Notes: generated by a model not told the origin, from the sequence alone. DNA of 64,000 nucleotides from FEN-1350 sp964386005 (GCA_964386005.1 CAYLSB010000004.1:1-64000), one strand, 5' to 3'. Positions 1 to 8,951 are shown, counted from the first letter of the stretch. Made by a program: numbers and translations.

Positions 1-885
1 CCCTGGCTGTCCTGAATATGCCTGCTTATCCGGTCTATGAAATATCCGGGTTAGCTTGCGAATATGCTCCGGCGTGGTGCCACAACAGCCGCCCACAATT
101 TGCGCCAGCCAAGTTTGAGCATATTGCAAGTAACCATCCGGGTTTACGGCGTCCGTGTTGATCCAGCCTTGCGCCCCGTCGGCATAGCCAATGTTACCAT
201 AGGCAATGAGCGGAAAATCGGGGCCGCAGATCGCTCGCAACTCGGCCAGTGGTTTAGCCAGAGTGTGAGCCGGGCCGCAGTTCACGCCCAGGGCCTTCAC
301 TCCCAGCGGTAACAACATCCCGGCGGCAACCGCCACCGACTCGCCAGACAGGATTCGGCCTTCGCAGTCGCACGCAAAACTGACCCACGTGGGCCGGCCG
401 GTGATTGTCGCCAGCTTGGCCGCAATGACGGCTTCCCGAATTGAATTCATCGTCTCGATCAACAGCAGGTCAACGCCCGCTTCCACGAGATGATGGATGC
501 GCTCGGAGTGCTCGGCGCGGCATTCGTCATCGGGTGGCACCATAGCAGGGCAATAACAATCTTCCAGTGGTGCCACCGAGCCGGCCACTTGCGCAGGTTG
601 ACCAAATTCGGCGACAGCCTCTTGGGCGGTCGCCACCGCGCGCCGGGTCAATTCGCGTGCGGCGTGCCCTTTGCCAGCCAGCGCGCGGCGATGGGTGCGA
701 AAGGTGTTGGCGGTGAGGATGTCCGCGCCCGCGTTCAAATAGTCCAGATGAATTTGGCGCAAGACATTCAACCCGGCATCCGTGGTGAGCGCATTCGCCG
801 ACCACATTGGCAAGCCGGTGTCCACCCCGCGCCGGTTCAATTCCGTGCCGGTTGCGCCATCAAGCAACAGAAGTTCACTCTTCAC
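1..885 (-). CDS. Homocysteine S-methyltransferase family protein (3' end beyond window)
   Basis: Translated by hand from a GTG start. The N-terminus reads LLLLDGATGTELNRRG, the classic start of the homocysteine S-methyltransferase TIM barrel (BHMT, MmuM and the N-terminal domain of MetH). 'ADILTANTF', 'GVNCGP' and 'GGCCGTTPEHI' follow; the single Cys and the Cys pair are the three zinc ligands that bind the homocysteine thiol. The frame stays open to the window edge (295 codons), so the true length and any cobalamin domains are unknown. An in-frame TAA lies two codons upstream of the GTG, and GGGAG gives a weak ribosome site. The family moves a methyl group to homocysteine to form methionine in the cytoplasm. 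The methyl donor cannot be told from the sequence. Confidence 0.85.
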   Translation of the reverse strand, partial: MKSELLLLDGATGTELNRRGVDTGLPMWSANALTTDAGLNVLRQIHLDYLNAGADILTANTFRTHRRALAGKGHAARELTRRAVATAQEAVAEFGQPAQVAGSVAPLEDCYCPAMVPPDDECRAEHSERIHHLVEAGVDLLLIETMNSIREAVIAAKLATITGRPTWVSFACDCEGRILSGESVAVAAGMLLPLGVKALGVNCGPAHTLAKPLAELRAICGPDFPLIAYGNIGYADGAQGWINTDAVNPDGYLQYAQTWLAQIVGGCCGTTPEHIRKLTRIFHRPDKQAYSGQPG

Positions 886-888
886 GAT

Positions 889-930
889 TTACCAACTCCC
901 GTTCACGGAAGGATTGTCAATGGTTCTCAT
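889..930 (-). CDS. Possible 13-codon leader ORF before the homocysteine methyltransferase
   Basis: ATG preceded by a good AAAGGA ribosome site encodes MRTIDNPSVNGSW and stops at TAA. It is in frame with the GTG of the methyltransferase, which begins one codon after that stop. Either this is a translated leader that couples into the main gene, or the original start has been cut off by a nonsense mutation and translation now restarts at GTG. I cannot tell which. Confidence 0.25.
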   Translation of the reverse strand: MRTIDNPSVNGSW

Positions 931-1009
931 GGCGTTCCTTTCTTCATGTGCCAATTTCAATCTGACGCGTACCGAGAAGGTTGGGTCCAGAACCTCTCAG
1001 TCGAGATCC

Positions 1010-1025
1010 GAAAACCGCGGTTTTC
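1010..1025. promoter_or_regulatory. 16-bp perfect palindrome at the predicted transcription start
   Basis: GAAAACCGCGGTTTTC is a perfect palindrome beginning 7 bp downstream of the -10 box, so it covers the expected first transcribed bases. That is a typical operator position for a dimeric repressor. No regulator for it is visible nearby. Confidence 0.4.
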
Positions 1026-1032
1026 AAGGCGT

Positions 1033-1061
1033 ATTGTACTTGATGATACCAAGCGTTTCAA
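1033..1061 (-). promoter_or_regulatory. Sigma-70-type promoter for the homocysteine methyltransferase
   Basis: TTGAAA and TACAAT are separated by exactly 17 bp, upstream of the methyltransferase gene. The leader would be about 140 nt. It contains the palindrome at the start site and a GAGAGGTT/AACCTTCTC hairpin. I do not recognise a known riboswitch class in it. Confidence 0.6.
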
Positions 1062-1149
1062 GTTAGATCAATCTCAGTCCCAAGGCGTAAGCATCTAAAT
1101 TTCAGGAAGTAATCCTCCGTTTTCTGCAGCCAGTCGTAATGCCATTTCC

Positions 1150-1506
1150 CTATGCATTTGTAGTGTATTCTTTTTCCATTAAAATATTCCCAGCATTCCT
1201 TTTGTTCGTTCCAACATAGGGGTCGGGATATACCCCGTGCCGGATTAACGCACTGAGCACCGTGGTTGGAAATTCGGTCTTATACCCTGTGCCGCCAAGC
1301 CGGCCTGGCATTGAAAGTTCTGCGCCCTCGTCGCCGATAAGCGCTGAAGATTGCATCTGCCAGCCCTGGTCAAGCACGAATGCGCCGGGCGGAACGGCGC
1401 CCAGAGGTTCACCGGCAACTGCCATCACGACAGAGCCACAAACAATCAGGGACGGTACGACGGTGGTGGCCAGCCAGGGGATCAATGGTTCTCGTTTCGT
1501 TTTCAT
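1150..1506 (-). pseudogene. 5' fragment of a GH2 exo-beta-glucosaminidase/mannosidase-like gene
   Basis: After a signal peptide the product reads VLDQGWQMQSSALIGDEG, then 'KTEFPTTVLSALIRHGVYPDPYVGTN'-type sequence. This is the start of GH2 exo-beta-D-glucosaminidase/beta-mannosidase proteins (family pattern: W-P-tTVL-aLv-G-YpDPy-G-N). The reading frame then ends after about 118 residues, whereas the family is normally 800-900, so the whole catalytic part is missing. An in-frame ATG at 1524 overlaps the upstream gene's stop (ATGA), but the ATG at 1506 has the better ribosome site and directly precedes the hydrophobic segment. It is probably non-functional as a glycosidase. Confidence 0.65.
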
Positions 1507-1520
1507 ATGGTGTGCCTTTT

Positions 1521-3869
1521 TCATTGTTTCGCCTTACTCGAAGGCACCGTCACCGTCCCAGCGCCGCTGAAGCGCGGGTCCTGGAAAGTCGCCGGCGAAT
1601 TGCTGGAACCATAGACACCGGCGGGCATGTTGGCGCCGCCGAGCGTCAAAGCGGAGATCGTTCGCGTGCCGCTGTAGTTGAGGTTGACCACCGCTCCGTT
1701 GCTGATCTTGAGCGCGCCGGAGCCCAGCGAAGCCGCCTGCGAACAGGACAGCGTGCCGGCCTGCACAGTGGTTGCTCCGCTGTAGGTGTTATTGCCGGAC
1801 AACCGCCAGGTGGCGGGGCTGTTGATCGTCAGCCCCTGCCACGGCCCAGAGATCACACTCGAGATGTTCACCTGCCCGCTGCCCACGCCCCCCAGCACGG
1901 TCGTCACATCCAGGTTCAACGGGGCGTTGATCACAACCGTGCTGCTACTATTTTGGTTGATCTGCGGCAAAGAATCGTAGTCGGTCGTTAATGTGATCGG
2001 ATTGCCGGTGAGCGTCACCGCCCCCGCGAAATTCAACTGGTTGACCGCATATCCGCCGTAACCATACCCGCTGCTCAGGTCGTTGGTCGCCGTGTAGGTC
2101 CCTGACGGGGTGAAATTGAAACTGTAATACGAGTGCCCGCCAGCCGCCGGGGCGGACGCGGAAGCCCAATTGGCCGCCACACTCCACTTGCCCGAGGTGG
2201 CGTTCTTCCAAGTGTTGGTAACCCATCCGCCCCAGGCCTCACTGATTGCGATGGGAACATAGCCGACTTCCTTGCCCGTGGGCGGGGTGACCAGCAGGGC
2301 GGGGTCAACGTCGGCCAATGTTCCCATCGTCGGCGGGGCAAAGTAAGCGCCGCCGTTCTTCCAGGCGATGTGAATCTTCACCGCTACGGCCTGGAGTTGA
2401 TCGCGCTCGGCTTGGGTCAGACCGGCCATCATTATCGCCGGCTGATCTGCGAAACGATACCAGCAATACGTCACCACCATGCCATCATCCAACCGCGCCT
2501 GGAACGGGCCAGCCGCAGGCCCAGGATTTGTCCAGCAGGGGTCGTTGGGCGCCGTCCAAGCTTCGGGTATCTTGATAACCGGGGGAGAGTCTGCCAGATT
2601 CACGCTCGCGAGTTGAGATGCCACATTTGGGGGCAAGTCCCCCGATGAAATCGGCGTCCACACGCCGTTTTGGAGATGATAGTACGCCGGCATTACGGCG
2701 GCCGGAGTCCCGTTGGCGAACTGGGTGAACGCCACTTGATTGGTCCCCCATCGGTAGCCCAAGGTTTGGGAATCGGGCGTATAGGGTGTGAGATAGGTCG
2801 CCATGGCCATCGGCATGGGTTTATTCGTACTAAGCGGAGAATGCCAAACCTTCCATCCCAAATCGCCGCCCTTGATGGTCTGAGCCATAGCGCCGCGGGA
2901 ATTGAACGGGCCGACCGGCGCCGGGCCGTTGTTGGTGAACCATTGTTGCGCCGCGTTCCAAAGCGCGGTCTGGTCGTAAACCGTGGGACTGTTTATCACT
3001 ATCGAGGTATTCGTCGAATGATTGATGGCGACAAACATGGGTTCTACGCGCACATAGGACCCCTCCGGACCGTCATACTCTCGGCCGGGAACATCGTGCG
3101 ACTCACTCGATATCGATTTGTTCGGATCAGCCCAGCATGAGTCCAGCAACTGCCCGGCCCACTCAGGGCGGTTCGTCGTAAATTGCGACCAGAAGTAAGG
3201 GACAACTGTCGCGACGGGGCCTTGGAAGTTTCGGGTGTTAAAAAACAACGTCCACCAATGACCGCCGGTGGGCACATTGAACCCCGCGGTGGTAGCCTTC
3301 CCCGGCAGAAGAGGCAGCGCTAAATAGCCGTAGCCGGCAAACTGGCCGCAAGTTCCACCGCGAAACATTTCCACCTTCGGTGGAAAAAGCAGGCACGGGC
3401 TGACTTGGGCCACTGCATAGAGACCGTGCTGCCCCCAGCCGCCCGAGGGGCCATTGGCCACCCCGGCGAAGTCCGGCCCGACGACACCCATGCCAAACCC
3501 ATTGTTGCACCATACATTCCCATACCACCCACCGGGACCGGCGCCGCCTTCGATGTCGGTATAGCATTTGGCCTTGGAATTCTGCGCGAACATCCACGTG
3601 CCGGGTTGCAAGCTGGCTCCGAAATCGGACGAATAGTACGCGTACTGCGAGCGCCCCAACATCGCCACATACATGGAATAGCCGGCATTGTACGACGCGG
3701 GCGCCGAGCTTACGTCCACGCCCAAATAGCCACCGAGATTCATCTTGGATAGGGTTTGCGCCTGCGTGGGCAAAACGCCCGCCACGGAGAGCCAGCCAGC
3801 CACTCCTGCTCCTATTGCGCAGCGTAGAATGCCAACAATCTTGGTTAATCTCGTGTTTGACTTTTTCAT
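1521..3869 (-). CDS. Large secreted protein of an unrecognised family with C-terminal autotransporter strand repeat
   Basis: 782 residues with a clear Sec signal peptide ending near TQAQ. Residues about 40-570 match the 548-residue protein at 19837-21483. Shared blocks include YNAG(Y/F)SMYVA, GTWMFAQ, (T/S)DIEGG, GTCG-FGYGYL-LPL, TTAG-NVPTG-H-WTLF-NT, PYFWS, VVTY-WYRFADQPA and a DPAL-VTPP stretch. I know no function for this region. The C-terminal ~200 residues are beta-rich with Asn/Ser/Thr and contain NTYSGATTVQAGTL, the signature of the autotransporter-associated beta-strand repeat (PATR). The paralogue lacks this tail. GGAGAAGCTA before the ATG is a good ribosome site. It is probably a surface or exported protein of the carbohydrate cluster. 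Confidence 0.75.
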   Translation of the reverse strand: MKKSNTRLTKIVGILRCAIGAGVAGWLSVAGVLPTQAQTLSKMNLGGYLGVDVSSAPASYNAGYSMYVAMLGRSQYAYYSSDFGASLQPGTWMFAQNSKAKCYTDIEGGAGPGGWYGNVWCNNGFGMGVVGPDFAGVANGPSGGWGQHGLYAVAQVSPCLLFPPKVEMFRGGTCGQFAGYGYLALPLLPGKATTAGFNVPTGGHWWTLFFNTRNFQGPVATVVPYFWSQFTTNRPEWAGQLLDSCWADPNKSISSESHDVPGREYDGPEGSYVRVEPMFVAINHSTNTSIVINSPTVYDQTALWNAAQQWFTNNGPAPVGPFNSRGAMAQTIKGGDLGWKVWHSPLSTNKPMPMAMATYLTPYTPDSQTLGYRWGTNQVAFTQFANGTPAAVMPAYYHLQNGVWTPISSGDLPPNVASQLASVNLADSPPVIKIPEAWTAPNDPCWTNPGPAAGPFQARLDDGMVVTYCWYRFADQPAIMMAGLTQAERDQLQAVAVKIHIAWKNGGAYFAPPTMGTLADVDPALLVTPPTGKEVGYVPIAISEAWGGWVTNTWKNATSGKWSVAANWASASAPAAGGHSYYSFNFTPSGTYTATNDLSSGYGYGGYAVNQLNFAGAVTLTGNPITLTTDYDSLPQINQNSSSTVVINAPLNLDVTTVLGGVGSGQVNISSVISGPWQGLTINSPATWRLSGNNTYSGATTVQAGTLSCSQAASLGSGALKISNGAVVNLNYSGTRTISALTLGGANMPAGVYGSSNSPATFQDPRFSGAGTVTVPSSKAKQ

Positions 3870-3940
3870 TAGCTTCTCCAGTTCTGTTTCGCTTCTCCAG
3901 TATTATTCGAGGGAAACTACATGATGAATGATCGGCTCGC

Positions 3941-5455
3941 TTACCGACGCGGGTTACCTTCCCACAAGCCGGCAATTAATGCATACCCGGCCGAGTCCTG
4001 GTCCTTCAACTCGCATCGGATAAACGGGTAGTGATCGTTAACCAGGAAATAACTCTCCATCAACTCGGCAAAGAAATGTCTCTCGCTGACCATGGCGGGA
4101 TGCGGCACACGCTGCCCGTCGAATCGCAGCACCGATTTGTATTGGCCGTCTTCTTTGGCCTGTTCGTAGGCGGCTTTTATCTTTTTGCCCAGCTCGCCAT
4201 CCTTCTTCGCGGCGTGGCGGTCGTAATAGGCCAACGCCAACTCGTGAAGCACATCGGACTGCTGGAGCAACGCCCATTTCAGCATACTCTGCGGGTCGCG
4301 AATCTCCACGGCTCCAAACTTGTCAGGATTCGCTCGCTCGCCGGTCAACTGCCCCCTGCTGCTGCAATACCGAATGTACGGCCCCGCCTGGCCGATCTCC
4401 AGCCAGATCGACGCCTCGCGCAACTGCTTGCGGCCTGGCTCGGCGATGAAGTGATCGATCATGTGCAGCTTGTAGCGCAGCAGCGTCAGCATGTTTTCGC
4501 AGAGCCCCGGCTGATCCACCAACTGCGGGCTGACATAAACGCACCAGCCGTTGATGTCGCGTTTGTCGTATCGGGCGGTGGGGGAGTATGCCGCCGCGGT
4601 CGAGGAATCGCCGGCTCGCTCCGGACGGTCCGTTGCCTGCCGCACCTGCTGCTGGTAGGCCGCCAGGTCCTTCTCCAACTTCACCGTCTGCTCGGGGTCC
4701 ACGCCCCAATAGCGTTCCACGAACTGGACCATCTGCGGATCATGTTCTCGCAGCTCCGCCCGGACGAACGGATAGATGTCGTTCACGGCGAAATAGGCTT
4801 CCGTGCTTTCGGCCCAGTATTCCATGCGATTGGAGCGGGCGTAATGGGAACCGGCATGGCCGTCCCATATCTTGACCTTCTCGTACTTCCTCTCTTTCAT
4901 CATGCGATCGTAGTTGGCCTGGCTTTCGTTGTTGCCGTAGTCACGGCCCTTGCCGATGAAGTGATAGTCGTACCCGTGCGCCAATTCGTGAAATACGACA
5001 AAGGGGTGGCGATAGGAGTCTCCCACATGCGTCTTGACGCTGAGCGACATGAACGATTGTGGGTCCCTTGGAATCGTGTATCCGCGGTCGATTAGCCAAG
5101 ACCGATCAGGGTGATACGACAGGTCCACCTTCTCCTGGTACTCGATCCAGATGGCGTTGTTTTCCTGCATGTTGCGCACCGCCAAGGCCGGGGCGGCCAG
5201 CTTGATCTGGTAGAGTTCCCACCCTAAATGCTCCAACGTTTTGGCCGTCTGTTCGGGGTATTGCCTGGGCATGTCGCGATTGATGTAAAGCGTCCAGCCT
5301 TCCAGATTGCGGACCTCAAAGCGGTCTTCAGTGCTCTGCTGCCTGGCAGCTTTTTCGGCCGGGGCATCCAGGGCTCCGGCTTGCGAGCCCAGCAGACAGG
5401 CGATCAGGCATAGAACTGACTTCTTTGCGTTCAAGATCGTGTGTTTGAGAGTCAT
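3941..5455 (-). CDS. Secreted zincin metalloprotease-like protein with tandem duplicated domain
   Basis: 504 residues with an N-terminal signal peptide (hydrophobic residues 12-28). Residues 50-250 hold a zincin-like domain with FHELAHGYD (HExxH at 156-160) and a downstream EYWAESTEAYF whose Glu216 is a likely third zinc ligand, as in the anthrax-lethal-factor type zincins. Residues 300-500 repeat the same domain ('DINGWCVYV' matches 'NLEGWTLYI'; 'FFAELMESYFLVNDHYPFIR' matches 'EYWAESTEAYFAVNDIYPFV'). In the second copy the motif is HELAL, so one zinc His is gone and that copy should be inactive. The substrate is unknown. Export implies action outside the cytoplasm. Confidence 0.7.
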   Translation of the reverse strand: MTLKHTILNAKKSVLCLIACLLGSQAGALDAPAEKAARQQSTEDRFEVRNLEGWTLYINRDMPRQYPEQTAKTLEHLGWELYQIKLAAPALAVRNMQENNAIWIEYQEKVDLSYHPDRSWLIDRGYTIPRDPQSFMSLSVKTHVGDSYRHPFVVFHELAHGYDYHFIGKGRDYGNNESQANYDRMMKERKYEKVKIWDGHAGSHYARSNRMEYWAESTEAYFAVNDIYPFVRAELREHDPQMVQFVERYWGVDPEQTVKLEKDLAAYQQQVRQATDRPERAGDSSTAAAYSPTARYDKRDINGWCVYVSPQLVDQPGLCENMLTLLRYKLHMIDHFIAEPGRKQLREASIWLEIGQAGPYIRYCSSRGQLTGERANPDKFGAVEIRDPQSMLKWALLQQSDVLHELALAYYDRHAAKKDGELGKKIKAAYEQAKEDGQYKSVLRFDGQRVPHPAMVSERHFFAELMESYFLVNDHYPFIRCELKDQDSAGYALIAGLWEGNPRR

Positions 5456-5480
5456 ATCATATCCTTGGACATCGATTCGT

Positions 5481-6890
5481 TTAAGCGCCCAGCTCGGGAA
5501 GGACCGACCGGATCAGGGCGCGGTCGTCGTCCGGCAGGGCCGCCAAGGCGCAGGGTTGGTCTTGGGGTCGGGTTTGTTTTTGATTAATGCGCCCCAGCAG
5601 GCTCCAGTTGCGGCCCAGATCCTGCGGTTCGTGGGCGGGCAGATCATAGCGTGTGAAGTCAATCACGGTTTCCGGCGATGACTTCTCCCAATCATGCAGC
5701 AGCGCCAGACGGAACTGGCGATTCATGAACCAGCGGATTTCGAGGTTGGCATCGCTGCATCCAATGCCGGTACCCCGCTGAACGAAGCGGTAGTCCAGAT
5801 GGGCGTTGTCGGGATAGTGTCGGCGCCACAGCCCCCCGAATTCGCCCTGGGTGAGGCATTCGGCATTGGGCCAGCGGCTGCGGATGCCCTCGAGCCAGCG
5901 GGTGAGCACCGGCAGGTTCTTGACCTGCGGCACGAGCGAGATTTCCCAGCAATTGGTCACCCACGCCCACTGGTTGAGCTTATAGCCAGCGTCGAAGTGC
6001 GCCGCCGTACAGGACAGCATCTGCTGCAAACCTTGATCCGGCCCGTACCAACCGATTGTCTCAATGGGCCCGACGCCGAACCGGCTGTTGTACCCCTTTT
6101 CTTTCTCGCCCACCTTGTATTGGCCAAGGCCGAGCCGACGCGCGGAGATGAAGTCCACGGTCCAGCCGTCTAAATTCACGCAATCGATGAAATCCTTCGG
6201 GCCTCGGGCGGGTTTGCAGAAGTGTTCGGTGGACGGGTAATAGGGATAACTGATGGAGCCGTCGCCGTCGCCGTTATCAATGCCGAACTGGCTCCAGATG
6301 TTGCCTTGGCAGACGTGAATATTCTCCTGCTCGGCCAAGTATTTCTGGTTGGCCGCCGAGAGGAAACCGGCCACCAGACTCTTCGGGCGAAAACCGCCAC
6401 CCATAAGATCGCTCACCTTGGCCAGCGCCTCATGGATGTCGCGGTTCACTTGTTCGCGCGAGTTGTACATGTTGGCGAAATAGGCGCCGGGGATGAACGT
6501 CACATCGTCGCCATACTGATCGTGGAACTCGCGCACCAGCCGACGGGCGGCCTGGTAGTTGGGCCGCACGTCTTCCAAGGCCCGCCAGCTCAACGCCCAG
6601 GTCATCGGCGCCCCCGGCCAGCCCGCCGCAAACGCCGCGCGCAGCGCCTTGATGTTCTCCGGCGTGTGGCGGTCATACTCGTCAAAACCTTCGTTGCGGG
6701 TGCGGGTGACCTCGATCTGGTTGACCCGAATGACCGAGTTGAAGGTGAGAATCCGCCGACCCGAGAGCGGTCCAGTGGACGGGATATGGGATTCTGCAGC
6801 CTGGGCAGGGAGGACTTGGCCCATTGGCCCAGGCAAACAGGCGCTGAGAGCAGTCAGGCCTGCAGTCTTGATGAAAGTTCGTCGCTTCAT
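5481..6890 (-). CDS. Tat-exported protein of unknown function (DUF3863/3864-like)
   Basis: The ATG at 6890 gives MKRRTFIKTAGLTALSACLPG, a twin-arginine signal; an ATG nine codons upstream adds residues before the RR motif and is less likely. The mature part (about 440 residues) carries 'RILTFNSVIRVNQIEVTR', 'WALSWRALED' and many Trp/Tyr-rich segments such as 'NQWAWVTNCWEI', typical of TIM-barrel carbohydrate-active enzymes. I associate it from memory with proteins annotated DUF3863/DUF3864 in polysaccharide loci; this is not verified. It sits among glycosidases and esterases on the same strand, so a role in glycan processing in the periplasm is the reasonable guess. Confidence 0.55.
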   Translation of the reverse strand: MKRRTFIKTAGLTALSACLPGPMGQVLPAQAAESHIPSTGPLSGRRILTFNSVIRVNQIEVTRTRNEGFDEYDRHTPENIKALRAAFAAGWPGAPMTWALSWRALEDVRPNYQAARRLVREFHDQYGDDVTFIPGAYFANMYNSREQVNRDIHEALAKVSDLMGGGFRPKSLVAGFLSAANQKYLAEQENIHVCQGNIWSQFGIDNGDGDGSISYPYYPSTEHFCKPARGPKDFIDCVNLDGWTVDFISARRLGLGQYKVGEKEKGYNSRFGVGPIETIGWYGPDQGLQQMLSCTAAHFDAGYKLNQWAWVTNCWEISLVPQVKNLPVLTRWLEGIRSRWPNAECLTQGEFGGLWRRHYPDNAHLDYRFVQRGTGIGCSDANLEIRWFMNRQFRLALLHDWEKSSPETVIDFTRYDLPAHEPQDLGRNWSLLGRINQKQTRPQDQPCALAALPDDDRALIRSVLPELGA

Positions 6891-6942
6891 GGTAAAAATC
6901 CTTTCTTGTTTTGTCATCTTTCACTGGCCGCGCGGAAGAGTG

Positions 6943-7212
6943 TCATTGCTGCGTTCTTCCTTGGATCTTCTGGAAACTCACCAACGCCTCGGCGAAGCCT
7001 TTGCCCATGAGGGCGAAGGTCTTGGCGCAGCCAAGGTAGTGGTAGCCGGCATTCGATGCGTCGCGCTGCAACACCATATGGTCGTTGAACAGGCGGGACA
7101 ATTGGAGTCCGGGAGCAATGGGCGGCAGAGGCATGCGTTTCGGTTGCTTATCGGCTGCAAAGCACGTCACACCAACGAGCATGATGGCAATAAAAACACA
7201 GATTCGCTTCAT
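6943..7212 (-). pseudogene. Sialate O-acetylesterase remnant: N-terminus joined to C-terminus
   Basis: Signal peptide MKRICVFIAIMLVGVTCFA is followed by 'LSRLFNDHMVLQRD', the standard N-terminus of sialate 9-O-acetylesterases. It passes directly into 'ASNAGYHYLGCAKTFALMGKGFAEAL'. That last stretch matches the C-terminus of the intact esterase at 13952-15796 ('GASNGGYHYLGSAKIFAQMG'). The whole SGNH catalytic core, several hundred residues, is missing without a frameshift. It is best read as an in-frame internal deletion. A functional exported mini-protein cannot be excluded. Confidence 0.65.
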
Positions 7213-7241
7213 ACAGAAAACTGGCGCTGACATCATACGTT

Positions 7242-8951
7242 TCAGGACGGTTCGGACTTTGCGACCCTATAGGTCTTTCCGGGCAGTGCGGTAAATGAAA
7301 TCTCAGATGGCGCGCCGGCTGGCTTGAAGGATTTTATCGTTGCCCCGTCACACTGAACCTGGATCTCCGCATTCATTTTTCCTGGAAAAACCACCTTGAA
7401 TTCCCGCTGGAAAGCAGATTTCAACTCTACTGAAGTGTCGGTGGGATAGGTCATCTCCAGTTTCCCGAGTTTCATTTTCCGGCCCTTGGCACGGGGCGGG
7501 ACCACAATTGTCCGGTAGTCCTCCTGAACGCCGTAATGGGTATTCACAACCATGCTCCAGGTGGCTACTCCCCAGCAGTAATCCTTGACCCCCAAACCGC
7601 GACCTTCAACACCGTTGTAACGTTCAAAGGCATGGCCGTCATGTTTTTTCACCAACTCCAGCATCTTGTCAGCCATCTCCCTGGCAACGTCGTAATAGCC
7701 ATAGCGATCAAGGCCGAGCGCTATCAAATAGTTCGTGGGGGGCCACATGTCACCGCGCCAAAATCCATCCGGGCGGAACGTTGGTTCGTTCATCGCTGAA
7801 GTGGTTACCGGATATTTGCTCCAAAACAGCGACGGATCGGTCAACTGCCTGACCAGTTCCCCGGCTTGTTCCACACTTGCCATGCCGGCAGTCAGAGGAA
7901 GAAACCCCTGCAGTGTTCGCACGCGGATTGGTTTGTCGGTATCCCGGTCCAGGCTGTAGAAGAACTTCGTTTCCGGGTCCCACATCTTTTTGCGGATCGC
8001 CTCGGTGCGTTTGGCGAGATTCCGTTCATACTTTTTCATCATTTCGATGCGTCCGGTTCGTTGGCACATCTCGATCATCGCCCTTTCGGACATTGCCAGA
8101 AAACAAGTTTGATCGACGCCTTCAATGTTCCCATACCATGCACCGCCTGTGCCGCGTGTGGGATGCTCTGTCAAACGCAGGCCATCGAGCGTCGGGGTGA
8201 AATCGAATGTTTCAAAGCGGGCCGTTTGGACGATATCGGCGATCGAACATTTCTTGTAGGCACCATATTCGATCAAGCCGTCATCATCCACATCCCGCTC
8301 AGTGGCATACCAGGTTAGGAATGAGTCCAAATATGGCAGGCAGAGATCGAGCAATGCCCGGTCATGGGTCTGGTTGTAAACCATCAGACAACCCCATGCC
8401 AGAATCGGGATTTGGGAGTAACCATCCTGCGGCAGATCCGGCTTGGTGGTACAGGGCACCATGCCATAGCGGTATGTCCCTTTGGGCGCTTCCGGATTGT
8501 TGTCGATCACATTCCAATAATTCCGAAAGACATCGCAGGCCAATGGATCATCATCCAACGGCGCCCACGCATTGAGAACAAACATGGTATCCCACTGCAA
8601 CTGGCACTTGGCGTAGGACGTGTCGGCTGCTCCGGAAATCGAGAAAAATCTGTAAGGCAGACCAGGAAGGGCCGGTTCCCACAATTTATCAAACAGGCAA
8701 CCGCTATATAAAGCATGTACCAGATCGGTTAATTCCGGGTTGTCCGTATATATTTGTCTTGGCAAGTTCTCTTTGGCGTGCTGAATGCTCTTTTCAGCAA
8801 GAGTGTAACTCCGTGTCACTTCTTCGCCTGGCACAGCATCCGCCCTGGCGGGCCAGACCGCCGCCACAGCCAACCATGCCGTAGCCGCAGCCGCGAGCAA
8901 GGAGGCAGGAGGAATGAGTTTCATTTTCCGGCATGTTCTTGATGGGTTCAT
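7242..8951 (-). CDS. Exported six-hairpin (GH63/trehalase-like) glycoside hydrolase
   Basis: 569 residues with a Sec signal ending near AARADA. The body has the (alpha/alpha)6 barrel hallmarks of the GH63/GH37-like 'MGH1-like' group: 'QWDTMFVLNAWAPL', 'DDDGLIEYGAYK', 'AWYGNIEGVDQTCFLAM', and 'RPDGFWRGDMWPPTNYLIALGL'. Asp/Glu residues in these segments are the likely acid and base. The last ~90 residues form a beta-sandwich. GGAGG six bases before the ATG fixes the start. Family members trim alpha-linked sugars; the exact linkage cannot be read here. It probably acts in the periplasm on oligosaccharides released by the other enzymes of the cluster. Confidence 0.75.
   Translation of the reverse strand: MNPSRTCRKMKLIPPASLLAAAATAWLAVAAVWPARADAVPGEEVTRSYTLAEKSIQHAKENLPRQIYTDNPELTDLVHALYSGCLFDKLWEPALPGLPYRFFSISGAADTSYAKCQLQWDTMFVLNAWAPLDDDPLACDVFRNYWNVIDNNPEAPKGTYRYGMVPCTTKPDLPQDGYSQIPILAWGCLMVYNQTHDRALLDLCLPYLDSFLTWYATERDVDDDGLIEYGAYKKCSIADIVQTARFETFDFTPTLDGLRLTEHPTRGTGGAWYGNIEGVDQTCFLAMSERAMIEMCQRTGRIEMMKKYERNLAKRTEAIRKKMWDPETKFFYSLDRDTDKPIRVRTLQGFLPLTAGMASVEQAGELVRQLTDPSLFWSKYPVTTSAMNEPTFRPDGFWRGDMWPPTNYLIALGLDRYGYYDVAREMADKMLELVKKHDGHAFERYNGVEGRGLGVKDYCWGVATWSMVVNTHYGVQEDYRTIVVPPRAKGRKMKLGKLEMTYPTDTSVELKSAFQREFKVVFPGKMNAEIQVQCDGATIKSFKPAGAPSEISFTALPGKTYRVAKSEPS

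Noticed and set aside
1058..1160. Short open frame after the GH2 fragment (KWHYDWLQKTEDYFLKF)
   Set aside because: It has a coding look and is in the next frame, but no start, no recognised family, and it overlaps the methyltransferase promoter. Too weak to call.
4031..5095. 354-codon open frame on the plus strand
   Set aside because: Antisense to the duplicated zincin gene. It lacks domains and a credible ribosome site.
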